NCBI RefSeq assembly: GCF_009618275.1
Contig: NZ_WIAD01000026.1
Coordinates: 1 to 64,000 of the forward strand
Origin: Roseimaritima sediminicola
GTDB lineage: Bacteria > Planctomycetota > Planctomycetia > Pirellulales > Pirellulaceae
DNA: 64,000 bases
Direction of reading: 5' to 3'
The notes beneath the pieces are model-generated. The model saw only the letters and a program-made list of their open reading frames with translations, made no database searches and had not been told where the DNA came from. The position numbers and the translations under genes were made by a program. The first letter of the stretch is position 1; the number at the start of each line of letters is the position of its first letter. Positions 45,870 through 54,525 of this stretch are shown one piece after another.

Positions 45870-47438
45870 ATGACCAAGATCACCTCGGAACGATTTGTCG
45901 AACTCGTCGCCAAGAGCGAACTGGTCGACCCGGCCAAGTGCGAGCGCTTGATCGCCAAAGTCCGCGAAAAATACGACGGCGACCTGCCCGAGGACCCGAA
46001 AAAGCTGGCCGCGCTGTTTCGCAGCAATAAACTGCTGACCGAATGGCACATCGAAAAACTGCTGACCGGCAAGTACAAGGGCTTCTTTCTCGGCAAGTAC
46101 AAGTTGTTGGGACATCTCGGTACGGGGGGGATGAGCAGTGTGTACTTGGCCCAGCACATCAAGATGGGCGACCGGCGGGCGATCAAGGTCCTGCCGCGGC
46201 GGCGCGTCAAGGATGCTTCCTACCTGGCTCGCTTTCAGAACGAAGCCAAGGCGATCGCGGCGCTGAACCACCCCAACATCGTCCGCGCCTTCGATATCGA
46301 TAACGAAGGCGACCTGCACTACCTGGTGATGGAGTACGTCGACGGGGACGACCTGCAGGTTCGCGTTCGCAAGGATGGGCCTTTTGATTTCCGCACCGCG
46401 GCCCAGGTCGTCATCCAAGCCGCTCGCGGATTGCAGCACGCGCACGATCGCGGCCTGATCCATCGCGACATCAAACCGGCCAATTTGTTGATCGACAGCA
46501 ACGGAACGATCCGCCTGTTGGACATGGGCCTGGCGCTGTTTTCCGACAACGAAGAGGCTTCGTTGACGATCGAGCACAACGAGAACGTGCTGGGAACGGC
46601 CGACTATCTGGCCCCAGAGCAGGCCTTGAACAGTCACGATGTGGATCACCGGGCGGACATCTATGGACTGGGCTGTACGCTGTATTTCATGTTGACCGGC
46701 CAACCGCCCTTCCCCGAAGGTTCGCTGGCCCAGCGGATCGCCAAGCACCAGACCGAGATGCCCAAGTCGATCCGCCAGATCCGCACCGACTGTCCCGGCG
46801 AGCTGGAGGGCATGGTGGTCAAGATGATCCAGAAGGATCCGCGTTATCGATATCAGTCGGGCGCCGATGTGGCCGAAGCGTTCGAGCGGTGGTTGGCCAC
46901 GTCCAACGTCCCGGCCAGCAGCAAGCGTTTGGTCAGCGACGCAACCGGACCGCCCTCGGCGCTGCTATTGGGCAGCGACAGCGGTTCGATCACGGTGGAT
47001 TCCCGCGTCGGCGACGAGGACGAGCATTCCAAGCACGATACGGTCAGCAATACCGGTGGCGATACGATGACCGGCAGCGGAACGTCGCTGTCGGAGCTGT
47101 CGCCTTCGGACAGCGGCCGCTTGGTGGCCGTGACGCCGCGGAAAAGCCGACCGCAGGATTCCAGCGGCAGCACGATCGATCTGGAACGGGAATCGGGCTA
47201 CGAGCCGCGGCCGCTGCGCAGCAGCCAGCCCCGAGGCGTGAAACTGCCGCCGGCCAAAGAAATCGTCTCGCCCAGCAAGATTCCTGGTTCCAAGGCCGCC
47301 CGCAGCGCTTCGCCCCAGCCGGTGCACCCGGCATTGCAGTCCAAGAAGCAGATCCCGTGGCTGTTGATTGCCGTCTTCGCCGTGATGTTGCTGGTCGCGC
47401 TGGCGGTTGGTTTTGCTCTGGCTAAACTGACCTCTTGA
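45870..47438 (+). CDS. Membrane-anchored Ser/Thr protein kinase (PknB-like)
   Basis: A 522-residue kinase. An N-terminal helical extension (about 1-75, FVELVAKSELVDPAKCERLI... FRSNKLLTEWHIEKLLTGKY) is common in planctomycete kinases. The kinase domain (about 76-335) has GHLGTGGMSSVYLA (P-loop), Lys 106 in RAIKV, Glu in the C helix (FQNEAKAI), HRDIKPAN (198-205), DMG at 218-220 in place of DFG, and GTADYLAPEQ. A Ser/Asp-rich linker follows, then one membrane segment near the C-terminus (about 498-518, PWLLIAVFAVMLLVALAVGFAL), so the kinase faces the cytoplasm with almost no sensor domain outside. ATG start. It lies 31 bp before plsC and could be co-transcribed. Confidence 0.93.
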   Translation: MTKITSERFVELVAKSELVDPAKCERLIAKVREKYDGDLPEDPKKLAALFRSNKLLTEWHIEKLLTGKYKGFFLGKYKLLGHLGTGGMSSVYLAQHIKMGDRRAIKVLPRRRVKDASYLARFQNEAKAIAALNHPNIVRAFDIDNEGDLHYLVMEYVDGDDLQVRVRKDGPFDFRTAAQVVIQAARGLQHAHDRGLIHRDIKPANLLIDSNGTIRLLDMGLALFSDNEEASLTIEHNENVLGTADYLAPEQALNSHDVDHRADIYGLGCTLYFMLTGQPPFPEGSLAQRIAKHQTEMPKSIRQIRTDCPGELEGMVVKMIQKDPRYRYQSGADVAEAFERWLATSNVPASSKRLVSDATGPPSALLLGSDSGSITVDSRVGDEDEHSKHDTVSNTGGDTMTGSGTSLSELSPSDSGRLVAVTPRKSRPQDSSGSTIDLERESGYEPRPLRSSQPRGVKLPPAKEIVSPSKIPGSKAARSASPQPVHPALQSKKQIPWLLIAVFAVMLLVALAVGFALAKLTS

Positions 47439-47469
47439 TCCACTTGCTTGCCTGCCAGCCGAAACCTTC

Positions 47470-48693
47470 ATGAGCGTCATCGTTGAGAAACCGTATCGGT
47501 TTGTTCCGCCCCACCACGGCAATGGTTGGCCGACCTGGATCCAAAGACTGCGGTTGGTCGATCTGTACCTGCGTCGCAAAGAAGGGATCATCGATTACGA
47601 ATGCCGGCACTGGGATCGCGTGGGGGAATCCCTGCGGCAGGGTCATGGCATCCTGTTGGCGCCGAACCACTGCCGCTATGCCGATCCGTTGGTCATGGGA
47701 TGGCCCGCCCGCGAGCTGAACCAGCACGTGTATGCGATGGCCAGCTGGCATCTGTTCAACAAGAATCGGTTTGAAAGTTTTGCCATCCAGAAGATGGGCG
47801 CGTTCAGTCTGTTTCGCGAAGGTCAGGATCGGCAGTCCCTGGAAGCGGCAATGGATATTCTGGCCAAGGCCCGGCGGCCCTTGATCCTGTTTCCCGAAGG
47901 CACCACCAACCGCACCAACGACCGCCTGCAAACGTTGCTCGACGGCGTTTCCTTTATCGCTCGCACCGCAGCCCGGCGGCGGCAGAAAGCCGACGGCGGC
48001 AAAGTCGTCATTCATCCGGTGGGTATCAAGTACGTCTTCCAGGGCGATATCGATCAGTGGGCCGACCGGGCCCTCAGAAAACTGGAGACGCGGCTGGGCT
48101 GGGAAGACGTCGATACGTCGCGGTTGTTGCCGCGCGTGCGGCGCGTTGCCGAAGCCCTGCTGTCCTTGCAGGAGATCGCCCACATCGGACAGGTACAAAG
48201 CGGCAGTTTGCACGAGCGACGCGAAGGGTTGATCGAAGCCTTGCTGGAGCCGATCGAACGCGAGCGTGGGGCCGCCAAACCCGGGGCGCCGGTGCTGAAC
48301 CGCGTGCGAACCCTGCGCAGTCGCTTGCTGCCCCTGTTGATGGAAAGCGCGGACGAACCCGCCAAGGAGCGTCTACGAAGGTTGCTGAAGAAGGTGGACC
48401 TGGCGCAAAAACTGGATTCCTATCCGGAGGGCTATCTGAGCGTGCCGCCGGTGACCGACACGCGGGTGCTGGAGACGATCCAGCGGATGCAGGAAGATTT
48501 TTTGGGCCGCCCCGATTCTTCCTATCCCCTGAAAGCGATCCTCGAAGCCGAGGAGCCAATCGAAGTCCCCGCCGAACGGGCGCCACGCGGCCAGGTCGAT
48601 CCGATCGTGACGGAGCTCGAACAGCAGCTGCTCGGGTTGCTCGAGCGGCTGCAGCACGAAGCGAACGTGCTGGACGAGCCGCCGCCGCGCTGA
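47470..48693 (+). CDS. PlsC-type acyltransferase with extra C-terminal domain
   Basis: A 407-residue acyl-CoA/ACP-dependent 1-acylglycerol-3-phosphate acyltransferase-like protein. Catalytic motif NHCRYAD (His 67, Asp 72; HX4D) and FPEGT at about 141-145. A second half (about 215-407) is helical and charged and has no recognised domain; typical PlsC proteins stop near 240 residues. Expected reaction: acylation of lysophosphatidate or another lipid at the membrane. ATG 47470 follows the kinase gene by 31 bp. Direct repeats of CGTGCGGCGCGG (48785 and 48801 region) follow it. Confidence 0.87.
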   Translation: MSVIVEKPYRFVPPHHGNGWPTWIQRLRLVDLYLRRKEGIIDYECRHWDRVGESLRQGHGILLAPNHCRYADPLVMGWPARELNQHVYAMASWHLFNKNRFESFAIQKMGAFSLFREGQDRQSLEAAMDILAKARRPLILFPEGTTNRTNDRLQTLLDGVSFIARTAARRRQKADGGKVVIHPVGIKYVFQGDIDQWADRALRKLETRLGWEDVDTSRLLPRVRRVAEALLSLQEIAHIGQVQSGSLHERREGLIEALLEPIERERGAAKPGAPVLNRVRTLRSRLLPLLMESADEPAKERLRRLLKKVDLAQKLDSYPEGYLSVPPVTDTRVLETIQRMQEDFLGRPDSSYPLKAILEAEEPIEVPAERAPRGQVDPIVTELEQQLLGLLERLQHEANVLDEPPPR

Positions 48694-48862
48694 GCCCGGG
48701 CCGCCGCTGCGCTGGGGCCCCGGACGAATCGTTCGATTTGCTTGCCGCCACGGGTGACCTAGAGTTGCGGTGCGAAGGAAAAACCGTGCGGCGCGGGTAA
48801 ACGTGCGGCGCGGCTTCGCGAACCACCGTCATGACCCGCGCAAATACGCAGCTGTTCGCCCG

Positions 48863-49987
48863 ATGCCGCTTTCCGACCAGCTTCAGAAGACCTTTCGACT
48901 CGCCGCTCTGATGGCGACCGTTCTGGTCGTGCTGATCCATTACCGCTCCGCCGATACCCTGGGGCATGATCTGCAAGGTGGGGGCCTGCAGGGCTGGGGG
49001 CAGGAATGGTTGGTCAATGGCGTGGCCCGCGTGGCCGTGCCCCTGTTCGCCTTGGCGGCCGGGTGTTTTTATTTCGTTTCCTTTTCGGGATCGCTGCGGG
49101 ACTATCTACAAAAGCTGAGCAAACGCGTTCGCACGGTGGCCGTGCCTTATTTGCTGATGTCGACCCTGGCGGTCTTCAGCTGGCTGGCTCTGCGCTATGC
49201 GACGGCCACGCCGGTCGAAGCCGATGCGGCGCAGCTGGCAACTCGGCTGCTGCTGCACCCGATGGCCGAGCAGCTTTGGTTCCTGCGGGACCTGATGGTG
49301 CTGGTTTCGATCGCCCCGTTGCTGGGTTTTTTTGTCGCGCGTTGGCCCGCGGTCTTTCTCGGAGGGCTGTCGCTGTTGTGGATGACCGAGACCCAGCCCG
49401 CGCCGATCATTGCCGGCTGGTACCTGGTCAACAACGAAACCCTGCTGTTCTTCTGTCTGGGGGCCTGCCTCGCCCGACAGCCTGCGGTGCTGGGGCGTTT
49501 GGAGCGATTAACGCGTTGCTCGGCCCCGCTTGCCGGCGGTCTGGTTGGGTTATGGATGGGCGTGTTGGCAGCGCGGATGGTGATCGCTCCGGAGTTCGAC
49601 CTGTGGTACGTCCAGGACTATACGGCGACCGGATTGATTCTGCAGAAGGTGGGCATCGCCATCGGGTGCGTGGCGGTGCTGGCGACCGGCGGTTGTGCGG
49701 CCCGGCACGCGGCGCCGCAGGGATGGTGGATGCGTCTGTCGAGTGACAGTTTTTTCGTTTACTTGATCCACGAGTTCCCTCTTCGTGAAGCGCTCGAGCG
49801 AGCCGGCGGGATGGTCGTGCCGGTCGCTTGGCGGTTTTGGTTGGTCGCCCCGCTGGCGATTCTGCTCAGTTTCGCGGCGGCGGAAGCGGCCAGTCGCTGG
49901 ACGCCCACGCTGGTGGCCGTGCTGACCGGCGGACGGATTCCGGGCCGCGTGCCGCCGAGTTCTCCGGCTTTGGCAGGAGGTCGATAA
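48863..49987 (+). CDS. Acyltransferase-3 family membrane protein
   Basis: A 374-residue polytopic protein from ATG 48863 (a GTG at 48770 would add 31 Arg-rich residues unlike the family). Early catalytic His in LMATVLVVLIHYRSAD, then VNGVARVAVPLFALAAGCFYF, typical of AT3 (OafA/YrhL-like) acyltransferases, with about ten membrane segments. These enzymes transfer acyl groups to surface glycans. It is 5 bp from the following O-antigen ligase-like gene, so the pair may modify and assemble an exopolysaccharide. Confidence 0.85.
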   Translation: MPLSDQLQKTFRLAALMATVLVVLIHYRSADTLGHDLQGGGLQGWGQEWLVNGVARVAVPLFALAAGCFYFVSFSGSLRDYLQKLSKRVRTVAVPYLLMSTLAVFSWLALRYATATPVEADAAQLATRLLLHPMAEQLWFLRDLMVLVSIAPLLGFFVARWPAVFLGGLSLLWMTETQPAPIIAGWYLVNNETLLFFCLGACLARQPAVLGRLERLTRCSAPLAGGLVGLWMGVLAARMVIAPEFDLWYVQDYTATGLILQKVGIAIGCVAVLATGGCAARHAAPQGWWMRLSSDSFFVYLIHEFPLREALERAGGMVVPVAWRFWLVAPLAILLSFAAAEAASRWTPTLVAVLTGGRIPGRVPPSSPALAGGR

Positions 49988-49991
49988 CGCC

Positions 49992-51512
49992 ATGGACCTG
50001 CTTTCGATCCTGTTCGCACTGGCCTCCGTGGTGTGGGTGATCCACCTGATTCGCGTTGGCAGTCTCGCCTTGGCGGCTCTAGCAACATTAATTGTGGGGA
50101 CCGTTTTCGGGCCCGCGTTCTTCGCCATCGACGGGCCTTTTCAGATCAGCGCGGACCGCGTGTTGTGGGCTCTGGTCATCGGTATGGCCGTGGTGCATTG
50201 GCGGCTGGGGTGGTTTCGTTTTCAGGGACTCACGCGCGGCGACTGGGTCCTGTTGTTTCTGGCCGCCTGGTTGGCGATCAGCACTCAACGCGGCGGTCCC
50301 CTGCCCGACCAGTCCAGTCCGGTTGCGCGTTGGCTGTTCTACTTTGCGTTGCCCGTGGGGATGTACTGGATCGGTCGCGCCGTCACGCTGCAGTCGGGCG
50401 AGCTGCGACGTGTCTTCGGTGGGCTGGTGGCGTTGTCCGTTTATCTATCGCTGGTGGGGTGGTGCGAGATGCGGGGCTGGCACGGTTTGGTGTTTCCCCG
50501 GTACATCGTCGACCCACAGATCTGGGAGTTCTACGGACGCGCTCGCGGACCGCTGCTGAATCCGGCGGGCAATGGCATCGTGATGACGATCGGCTTGGGC
50601 GCGGCGGTGCTGTTGTGGCGCGAAGCCGGCCGAGTGGGAAAGCTGTTGAATGCGGTGGCCGCGGTGGTGATCACCGCCGGGATGGTCGCGACGCTGACCC
50701 GCGGCGTGTGGCTGGGCGGTTTGGTGGCTCTGGCCGTGCTGGCGTACTGGCATGTGCCGCGGTGGGTCCGCGTCGCCGGCCTGGTCGGCGTGTTATTGAT
50801 CACCGCGGGTGCGGCTTTGGGACTGAAAGATCAATTGCTGCGGTTCAAGCGCGACAAACACTTGTCGGCGGCCGAAGCCGAAAAATCTTTGCAGCTGCGG
50901 CCGCTGTTGGCGATCGTGGCCTGGGAGATGTTTCAGGATCGACCGTTGGCTGGGGTGGGATACGGGCGCTACTTTGCGCATTCCCAGCCCTATCACAACC
51001 TGCCCCGCTACGGCGCCAGCCTGCAACCCGCGCGGGACTACATGCAGCACAACGTCCTGCTGTCGATCCTGGTGGACGCCGGATTGATCGGCGTGGTACC
51101 GCTGGTGGTGCTGTGGATGTACTGGATGGCCTGCGGTTGGCGATTGGCCAGCCGTGCGGGCCCGGGCGATGGGCGGCCTCTGGATCCCGAGCAATCGTCG
51201 GTGCACCGTAATCTGGGCCTGTTGCTGTTGGTCGCCCTCTGCGGCTATTTGGTCAACGGCACGTTCCAGGACGTATCGATCATCCCCATGGTGCACATGT
51301 ACCTGTTCTTCCTGGCCGGATTGGCCGTGGGGCACTGCCACCGCTTGCCTCAGGACCGTTTGTCTCAGGACGCCGCCTCGCGATGGCGGTTTGCGTTGCC
51401 TAGCGGTCCAGTTGGATGCCGTCGCCGTGCCACAGCACTTCCAGATCCTGCCGCTGCCACCACTCGCGGCCGATCGATGGATCCAGGATTTCAATCTGTC
51501 CGTCGGCCGTGA
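49992..51512 (+). CDS. O-antigen ligase / Wzy-like polytopic membrane protein
   Basis: A 506-residue protein with about 11-12 membrane segments. The Wzy_C/O-antigen ligase pattern is visible: a segment with NPAGNGIVMTIGLGAAVLL, TLTRGVWLGGLVALAVLAY (the common LT.SRG..L motif) and a periplasmic loop with RPLLAIVAWEMFQDRPLAGVGYGRYFA and HNVLLSILVDAGLIGVVPLV (the H...hL..l.e.G..G motif). AGGAGGT (49975-49981) precedes ATG 49992 by ten bases. The last about 37 codons, after the final membrane segment, are antisense to the C39-like gene and look non-conserved, so the natural end may be uncertain. Confidence 0.87.
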   Translation: MDLLSILFALASVVWVIHLIRVGSLALAALATLIVGTVFGPAFFAIDGPFQISADRVLWALVIGMAVVHWRLGWFRFQGLTRGDWVLLFLAAWLAISTQRGGPLPDQSSPVARWLFYFALPVGMYWIGRAVTLQSGELRRVFGGLVALSVYLSLVGWCEMRGWHGLVFPRYIVDPQIWEFYGRARGPLLNPAGNGIVMTIGLGAAVLLWREAGRVGKLLNAVAAVVITAGMVATLTRGVWLGGLVALAVLAYWHVPRWVRVAGLVGVLLITAGAALGLKDQLLRFKRDKHLSAAEAEKSLQLRPLLAIVAWEMFQDRPLAGVGYGRYFAHSQPYHNLPRYGASLQPARDYMQHNVLLSILVDAGLIGVVPLVVLWMYWMACGWRLASRAGPGDGRPLDPEQSSVHRNLGLLLLVALCGYLVNGTFQDVSIIPMVHMYLFFLAGLAVGHCHRLPQDRLSQDAASRWRFALPSGPVGCRRRATALPDPAAATTRGRSMDPGFQSVRRP

Positions 51513-52251
51513 CGCCGGCGGCGACCACCGAATGGCCCATTCCCGGGATCCAGCCCCACTGTCGCTCGTATCGCGGGTCGTCCACCCCGGTTTCCGGCAG
51601 ACGGACCAACAGCAGGACGGGCCAGTCCTCTCGGACCAACAACTCGTCGATCCCACCGGAAAGCAGTTGGACGTCGCGGCCGGTAGCGTTGGCTTTTAAT
51701 TTGATTCCCCGATACAGCCCCAGCGTCGGCGTGCCCGCTTCGTCGGTCAGGCAGGGGCCGATCATTTCGCTTTCGGTCGTGGGCGTGCCGGCTTGGGTGA
51801 ACAGCGTGGCGGCCGCGGCGGGGCTGCACGTCGCCCACGAACTCTGCATCACGACGCCGCCATACACCAGGTCGTCACCGACGGCGGGCGGACGCAGCAG
51901 CGGTCCGAGCAGCGGCCAAAGCAAGGCTGGGACGGCGACCGCGGCCAACAGTCCCGAAGCCAGAACGCGACGCCAGAGCGGGGTTTTGGGCAATCGAAAG
52001 GCCAGGCCGGCGGCCATGGCAAAGAACAGCGGCGTCCAGTTGGACCACACGATCACGGCCGAGGAATCGACCAGGTGCACCCAGTACAGCCGACCCGCGG
52101 CGTACCACAGGAAGGCAAAACCGCCGACCAGAGCCAGCGTCAGGCAGATGGTCCGGCCTTGGCCCTCGGGCAGGCGGGTCCAGCCGCAGGCCAGCCCCAG
52201 CGCCGCCGATAGCAACCCCATCACGGCCAACGCGATCACCAGGTCAGTCAT
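51400..52251 (-). CDS. Membrane-embedded C39-like cysteine peptidase
   Basis: A 283-residue protein from ATG 52251. The first about 120 residues have four membrane segments. The rest is a papain-fold domain with Cys 142 in QSSWATCSPAAAATL, His 240 in GMGHSVVAAGV and Asp 257 in EILDPS, matching the Cys-His-Asp order of peptidase C39. C39 domains cleave double-Gly leaders, but here no ABC transporter is attached. Start overlaps the Rieske stop by 8 bp. It is tail-to-tail with the O-antigen ligase-like gene, overlapping by 113 bp. Substrate unknown. Confidence 0.75.
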   Translation of the reverse strand: MTDLVIALAVMGLLSAALGLACGWTRLPEGQGRTICLTLALVGGFAFLWYAAGRLYWVHLVDSSAVIVWSNWTPLFFAMAAGLAFRLPKTPLWRRVLASGLLAAVAVPALLWPLLGPLLRPPAVGDDLVYGGVVMQSSWATCSPAAAATLFTQAGTPTTESEMIGPCLTDEAGTPTLGLYRGIKLKANATGRDVQLLSGGIDELLVREDWPVLLLVRLPETGVDDPRYERQWGWIPGMGHSVVAAGVTADGQIEILDPSIGREWWQRQDLEVLWHGDGIQLDR

Positions 52252-52555
52252 TGACCCGCACCTGTACGTCCTCGCCCTCGACTCGCACCTCAAAGGCCTC
52301 GACCTTGACGCGGGGGTTATCTTCCCAGGTGCCGTCCTTGATGCAGAATCGCCAAGCGTGCCAGGGACAGGTCACCGTGTGGTCGTCCAGGTGCCCTTCG
52401 GCCAGCGACGCGCCCATGTGAGGGCACATGTCGTCGATGGCAAAGAATTCCCCGTCGCGTTTGAAAACCGCGACCATCCGCCCGTTTACGGGGAAGGCCT
52501 GGCCGACATTTTCTTCGAAATCACTGACTTTGCCGACCGTTTCGAACTCGCTCAC
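52244..52555 (-). CDS. Rieske [2Fe-2S] ferredoxin (NirD-like)
   Basis: A 103-residue small Rieske protein. Ligands: Cys 44 and His 46 in MCPHMGASL, Cys 63 and His 66 in TCPWHAWRF. No membrane segment, so a soluble electron carrier like NirD or bacterial dioxygenase ferredoxins. Its stop overlaps the start of the C39-like gene (ATGACTGA), so the pair is probably translated together. The redox partner is not in the window. Confidence 0.93.
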   Translation of the reverse strand: MSEFETVGKVSDFEENVGQAFPVNGRMVAVFKRDGEFFAIDDMCPHMGASLAEGHLDDHTVTCPWHAWRFCIKDGTWEDNPRVKVEAFEVRVEGEDVQVRVND

Positions 52556-52689
52556 AATCTAGTTCCCTTGCATAATCTGGTTATGATCCGCGAAAGTTAA
52601 GATTAACCGACCGGCGCTACGAGACCAGTGGGGCGGCGACCGCGCCGCGAAGCCTCGATTTCCTTCTTTCAACCCCGTTTTGTGAACCG

Positions 52690-54525
52690 ATGATTCAACA
52701 CGCTCGCAAACGTTTTCTCGAAACCCATGTCTGGCCCAACGTGCAAACGCCGGCCCAGTACGTCGGCGGGGAACGCAACATCGTCGTCAAAGATCATCGT
52801 ACGGTCGCCGGCAAACTGTGCCTGGGATTTCCCGATGCCTACACGATCGGGATGAGCCACCACGGCCTGCAGGTACTGTACTCGCAGATGAACCGTCGCG
52901 AGGACTGGCTGGCCGAACGGGTGTTTTCGCCCTGGCCCGATATGGAGGCCCTGCTGCGCAAGCACGACGTGCCGCTGTACAGTCTGGAAACCTTTACGGC
53001 CCTGTCGGAGTTCGACGTGCTGGGGTTGTCGCTGCAGTACGAGATCAGCTCGCCCAACGTGCTGACGATGCTGGACCTGGGCGGGATTCCGCTGGAGGCC
53101 GAGCAGCGAACGATGGCCGATCCGCTGGTCGTGGCCGGCGGGCCCTGCTGTCAGAACCCCGAACCGATGGCCGATTATTTCGACGTCATGGTCACCGGTG
53201 ACGGCGAACCGGCCCTGCCCGAGGTGTGCGACCTGTGGTTGCGGCTGAAGCAGGAGGCTCGCGATGAGCGGGGCGAATTTTTAAGCGGCCAGGCCGGTCG
53301 GCGGCAACGCGAAGAGGCCCTCGCAGAGCTCAGCCGCCGACTGGAATACGCCTATGTGCCGCGGTTTTATTCGCCGGAGTATCGAGAAGGCCGGCAGGTC
53401 GCCCTGCATCGCACCCGCAGCGACGTGCCCGAGACGATCGCGCCCAGCGTGATTCGCGACCTGGACGGTTTGCCCCTGCCGGTCAAACCCATCGTGCCCT
53501 ACATCGAATGCGTGCACGACCGGATCGCCATCGAGATCATGCGTGGCTGTCCGCATCAGTGCCGGTTCTGTCAGAGCACGGTGATCAAACGCCCGCTGCG
53601 GATTCGCGAGGTCGAAACCATTGTGCAGGGCGCGATCGAGAGCTACGAGAACACGGGCTTCAACGAAATCAGTGTGCTCAGTCTGTCCAGCAGCGATTAC
53701 CCGCACTTCGAACCCTTGGTGCGGCGGCTGCACGAAGTTTTCCAGCCACTGGGCGTGAACATCAGCGTGCCCAGTTTGCGCGTCAACGAGCAACTGCGTT
53801 CGCTGCCCCAGTTGATCGGCACGGGCCGCCGCAGTTCGTTGACCTTGGCACCGGAGGTGGCTCGGGACGACATGCGGGAACAGATCCGCAAACGCATCAA
53901 GAACGACGATTTGATCGAAGGCTGCCGAGCGGCGTTTGAGAACGGCTTCGACGCGGTCAAACTGTACTTCATGTGCGGCCTGCCGGGCGAACGGCCGGTG
54001 GACCTGGACGGCATCGTCGACCTGGCCGAGCGGATCGCCACGGTGGGCAAAGAGGTCCGCGGCCGCTATGCCCGCGTGACCGCCAGCGTGTCGAACTTTG
54101 TTCCCAAAGCCCACACGCCCTACCAGTGGAACGGCATGCAGCGTCGCGAGTACTTCAAATGGGCGCACAAATACCTGTGGAGCCGCCGGCGGATTCGCAG
54201 CATCAACATCAAGTGCCACGACATCGAAACCAGTTTGCTCGAAGGCGTGCTCAGCCGCGGTGACCGGCGTACCGGCAAGGCGATTCGCCTGGCGTGGGAA
54301 CGCGGCGCACGGATGGACGGCTGGACCGAGCACCTCGACCCCGAGCGCTGGTGGCAAGCGATCGAGGACGCGGGACTGGACGCCCAGCAGCAGGTACACG
54401 AGCCCTATGGGTTGATGGACAAGCTGCCCTGGGATCACGTGAACGTCAAATACGGCCGAGCGTTCTTGGAAAAAGAACAGACCCGAGCCACGGTTCAGCT
54501 AGCCGCCATGGCCAACGCCAAGTAG
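52690..54525 (+). CDS. Radical SAM protein with B12-binding-like N-terminus (TIGR03960-like)
   Basis: A 611-residue protein. N-terminal half (about 1-240) resembles a cobalamin-binding-like fold (LCLGFPDAYTIGMSHHGLQVLY, FDVLGLSLQYEISSPNVLTMLDLGGIPL, DPLVVAGGPCCQNPEPMADYFD). The radical SAM core has CPHQCRFC (Cys 287, 291, 294) binding the 4Fe-4S cluster, followed by INEISVLSLSSSDYPHFEPL. The sequence ends soon after a basic tail; in related proteins this family is often fused or paired with a DUF2344 domain, absent here. ATG start. Reaction unknown. Confidence 0.88.
   Translation: MIQHARKRFLETHVWPNVQTPAQYVGGERNIVVKDHRTVAGKLCLGFPDAYTIGMSHHGLQVLYSQMNRREDWLAERVFSPWPDMEALLRKHDVPLYSLETFTALSEFDVLGLSLQYEISSPNVLTMLDLGGIPLEAEQRTMADPLVVAGGPCCQNPEPMADYFDVMVTGDGEPALPEVCDLWLRLKQEARDERGEFLSGQAGRRQREEALAELSRRLEYAYVPRFYSPEYREGRQVALHRTRSDVPETIAPSVIRDLDGLPLPVKPIVPYIECVHDRIAIEIMRGCPHQCRFCQSTVIKRPLRIREVETIVQGAIESYENTGFNEISVLSLSSSDYPHFEPLVRRLHEVFQPLGVNISVPSLRVNEQLRSLPQLIGTGRRSSLTLAPEVARDDMREQIRKRIKNDDLIEGCRAAFENGFDAVKLYFMCGLPGERPVDLDGIVDLAERIATVGKEVRGRYARVTASVSNFVPKAHTPYQWNGMQRREYFKWAHKYLWSRRRIRSINIKCHDIETSLLEGVLSRGDRRTGKAIRLAWERGARMDGWTEHLDPERWWQAIEDAGLDAQQQVHEPYGLMDKLPWDHVNVKYGRAFLEKEQTRATVQLAAMANAK

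Noticed and set aside
51416-52600. 394-aa plus-strand frame
   Set aside because: Antisense to the C39-like and Rieske genes; Ser/Pro/Arg-rich shadow.
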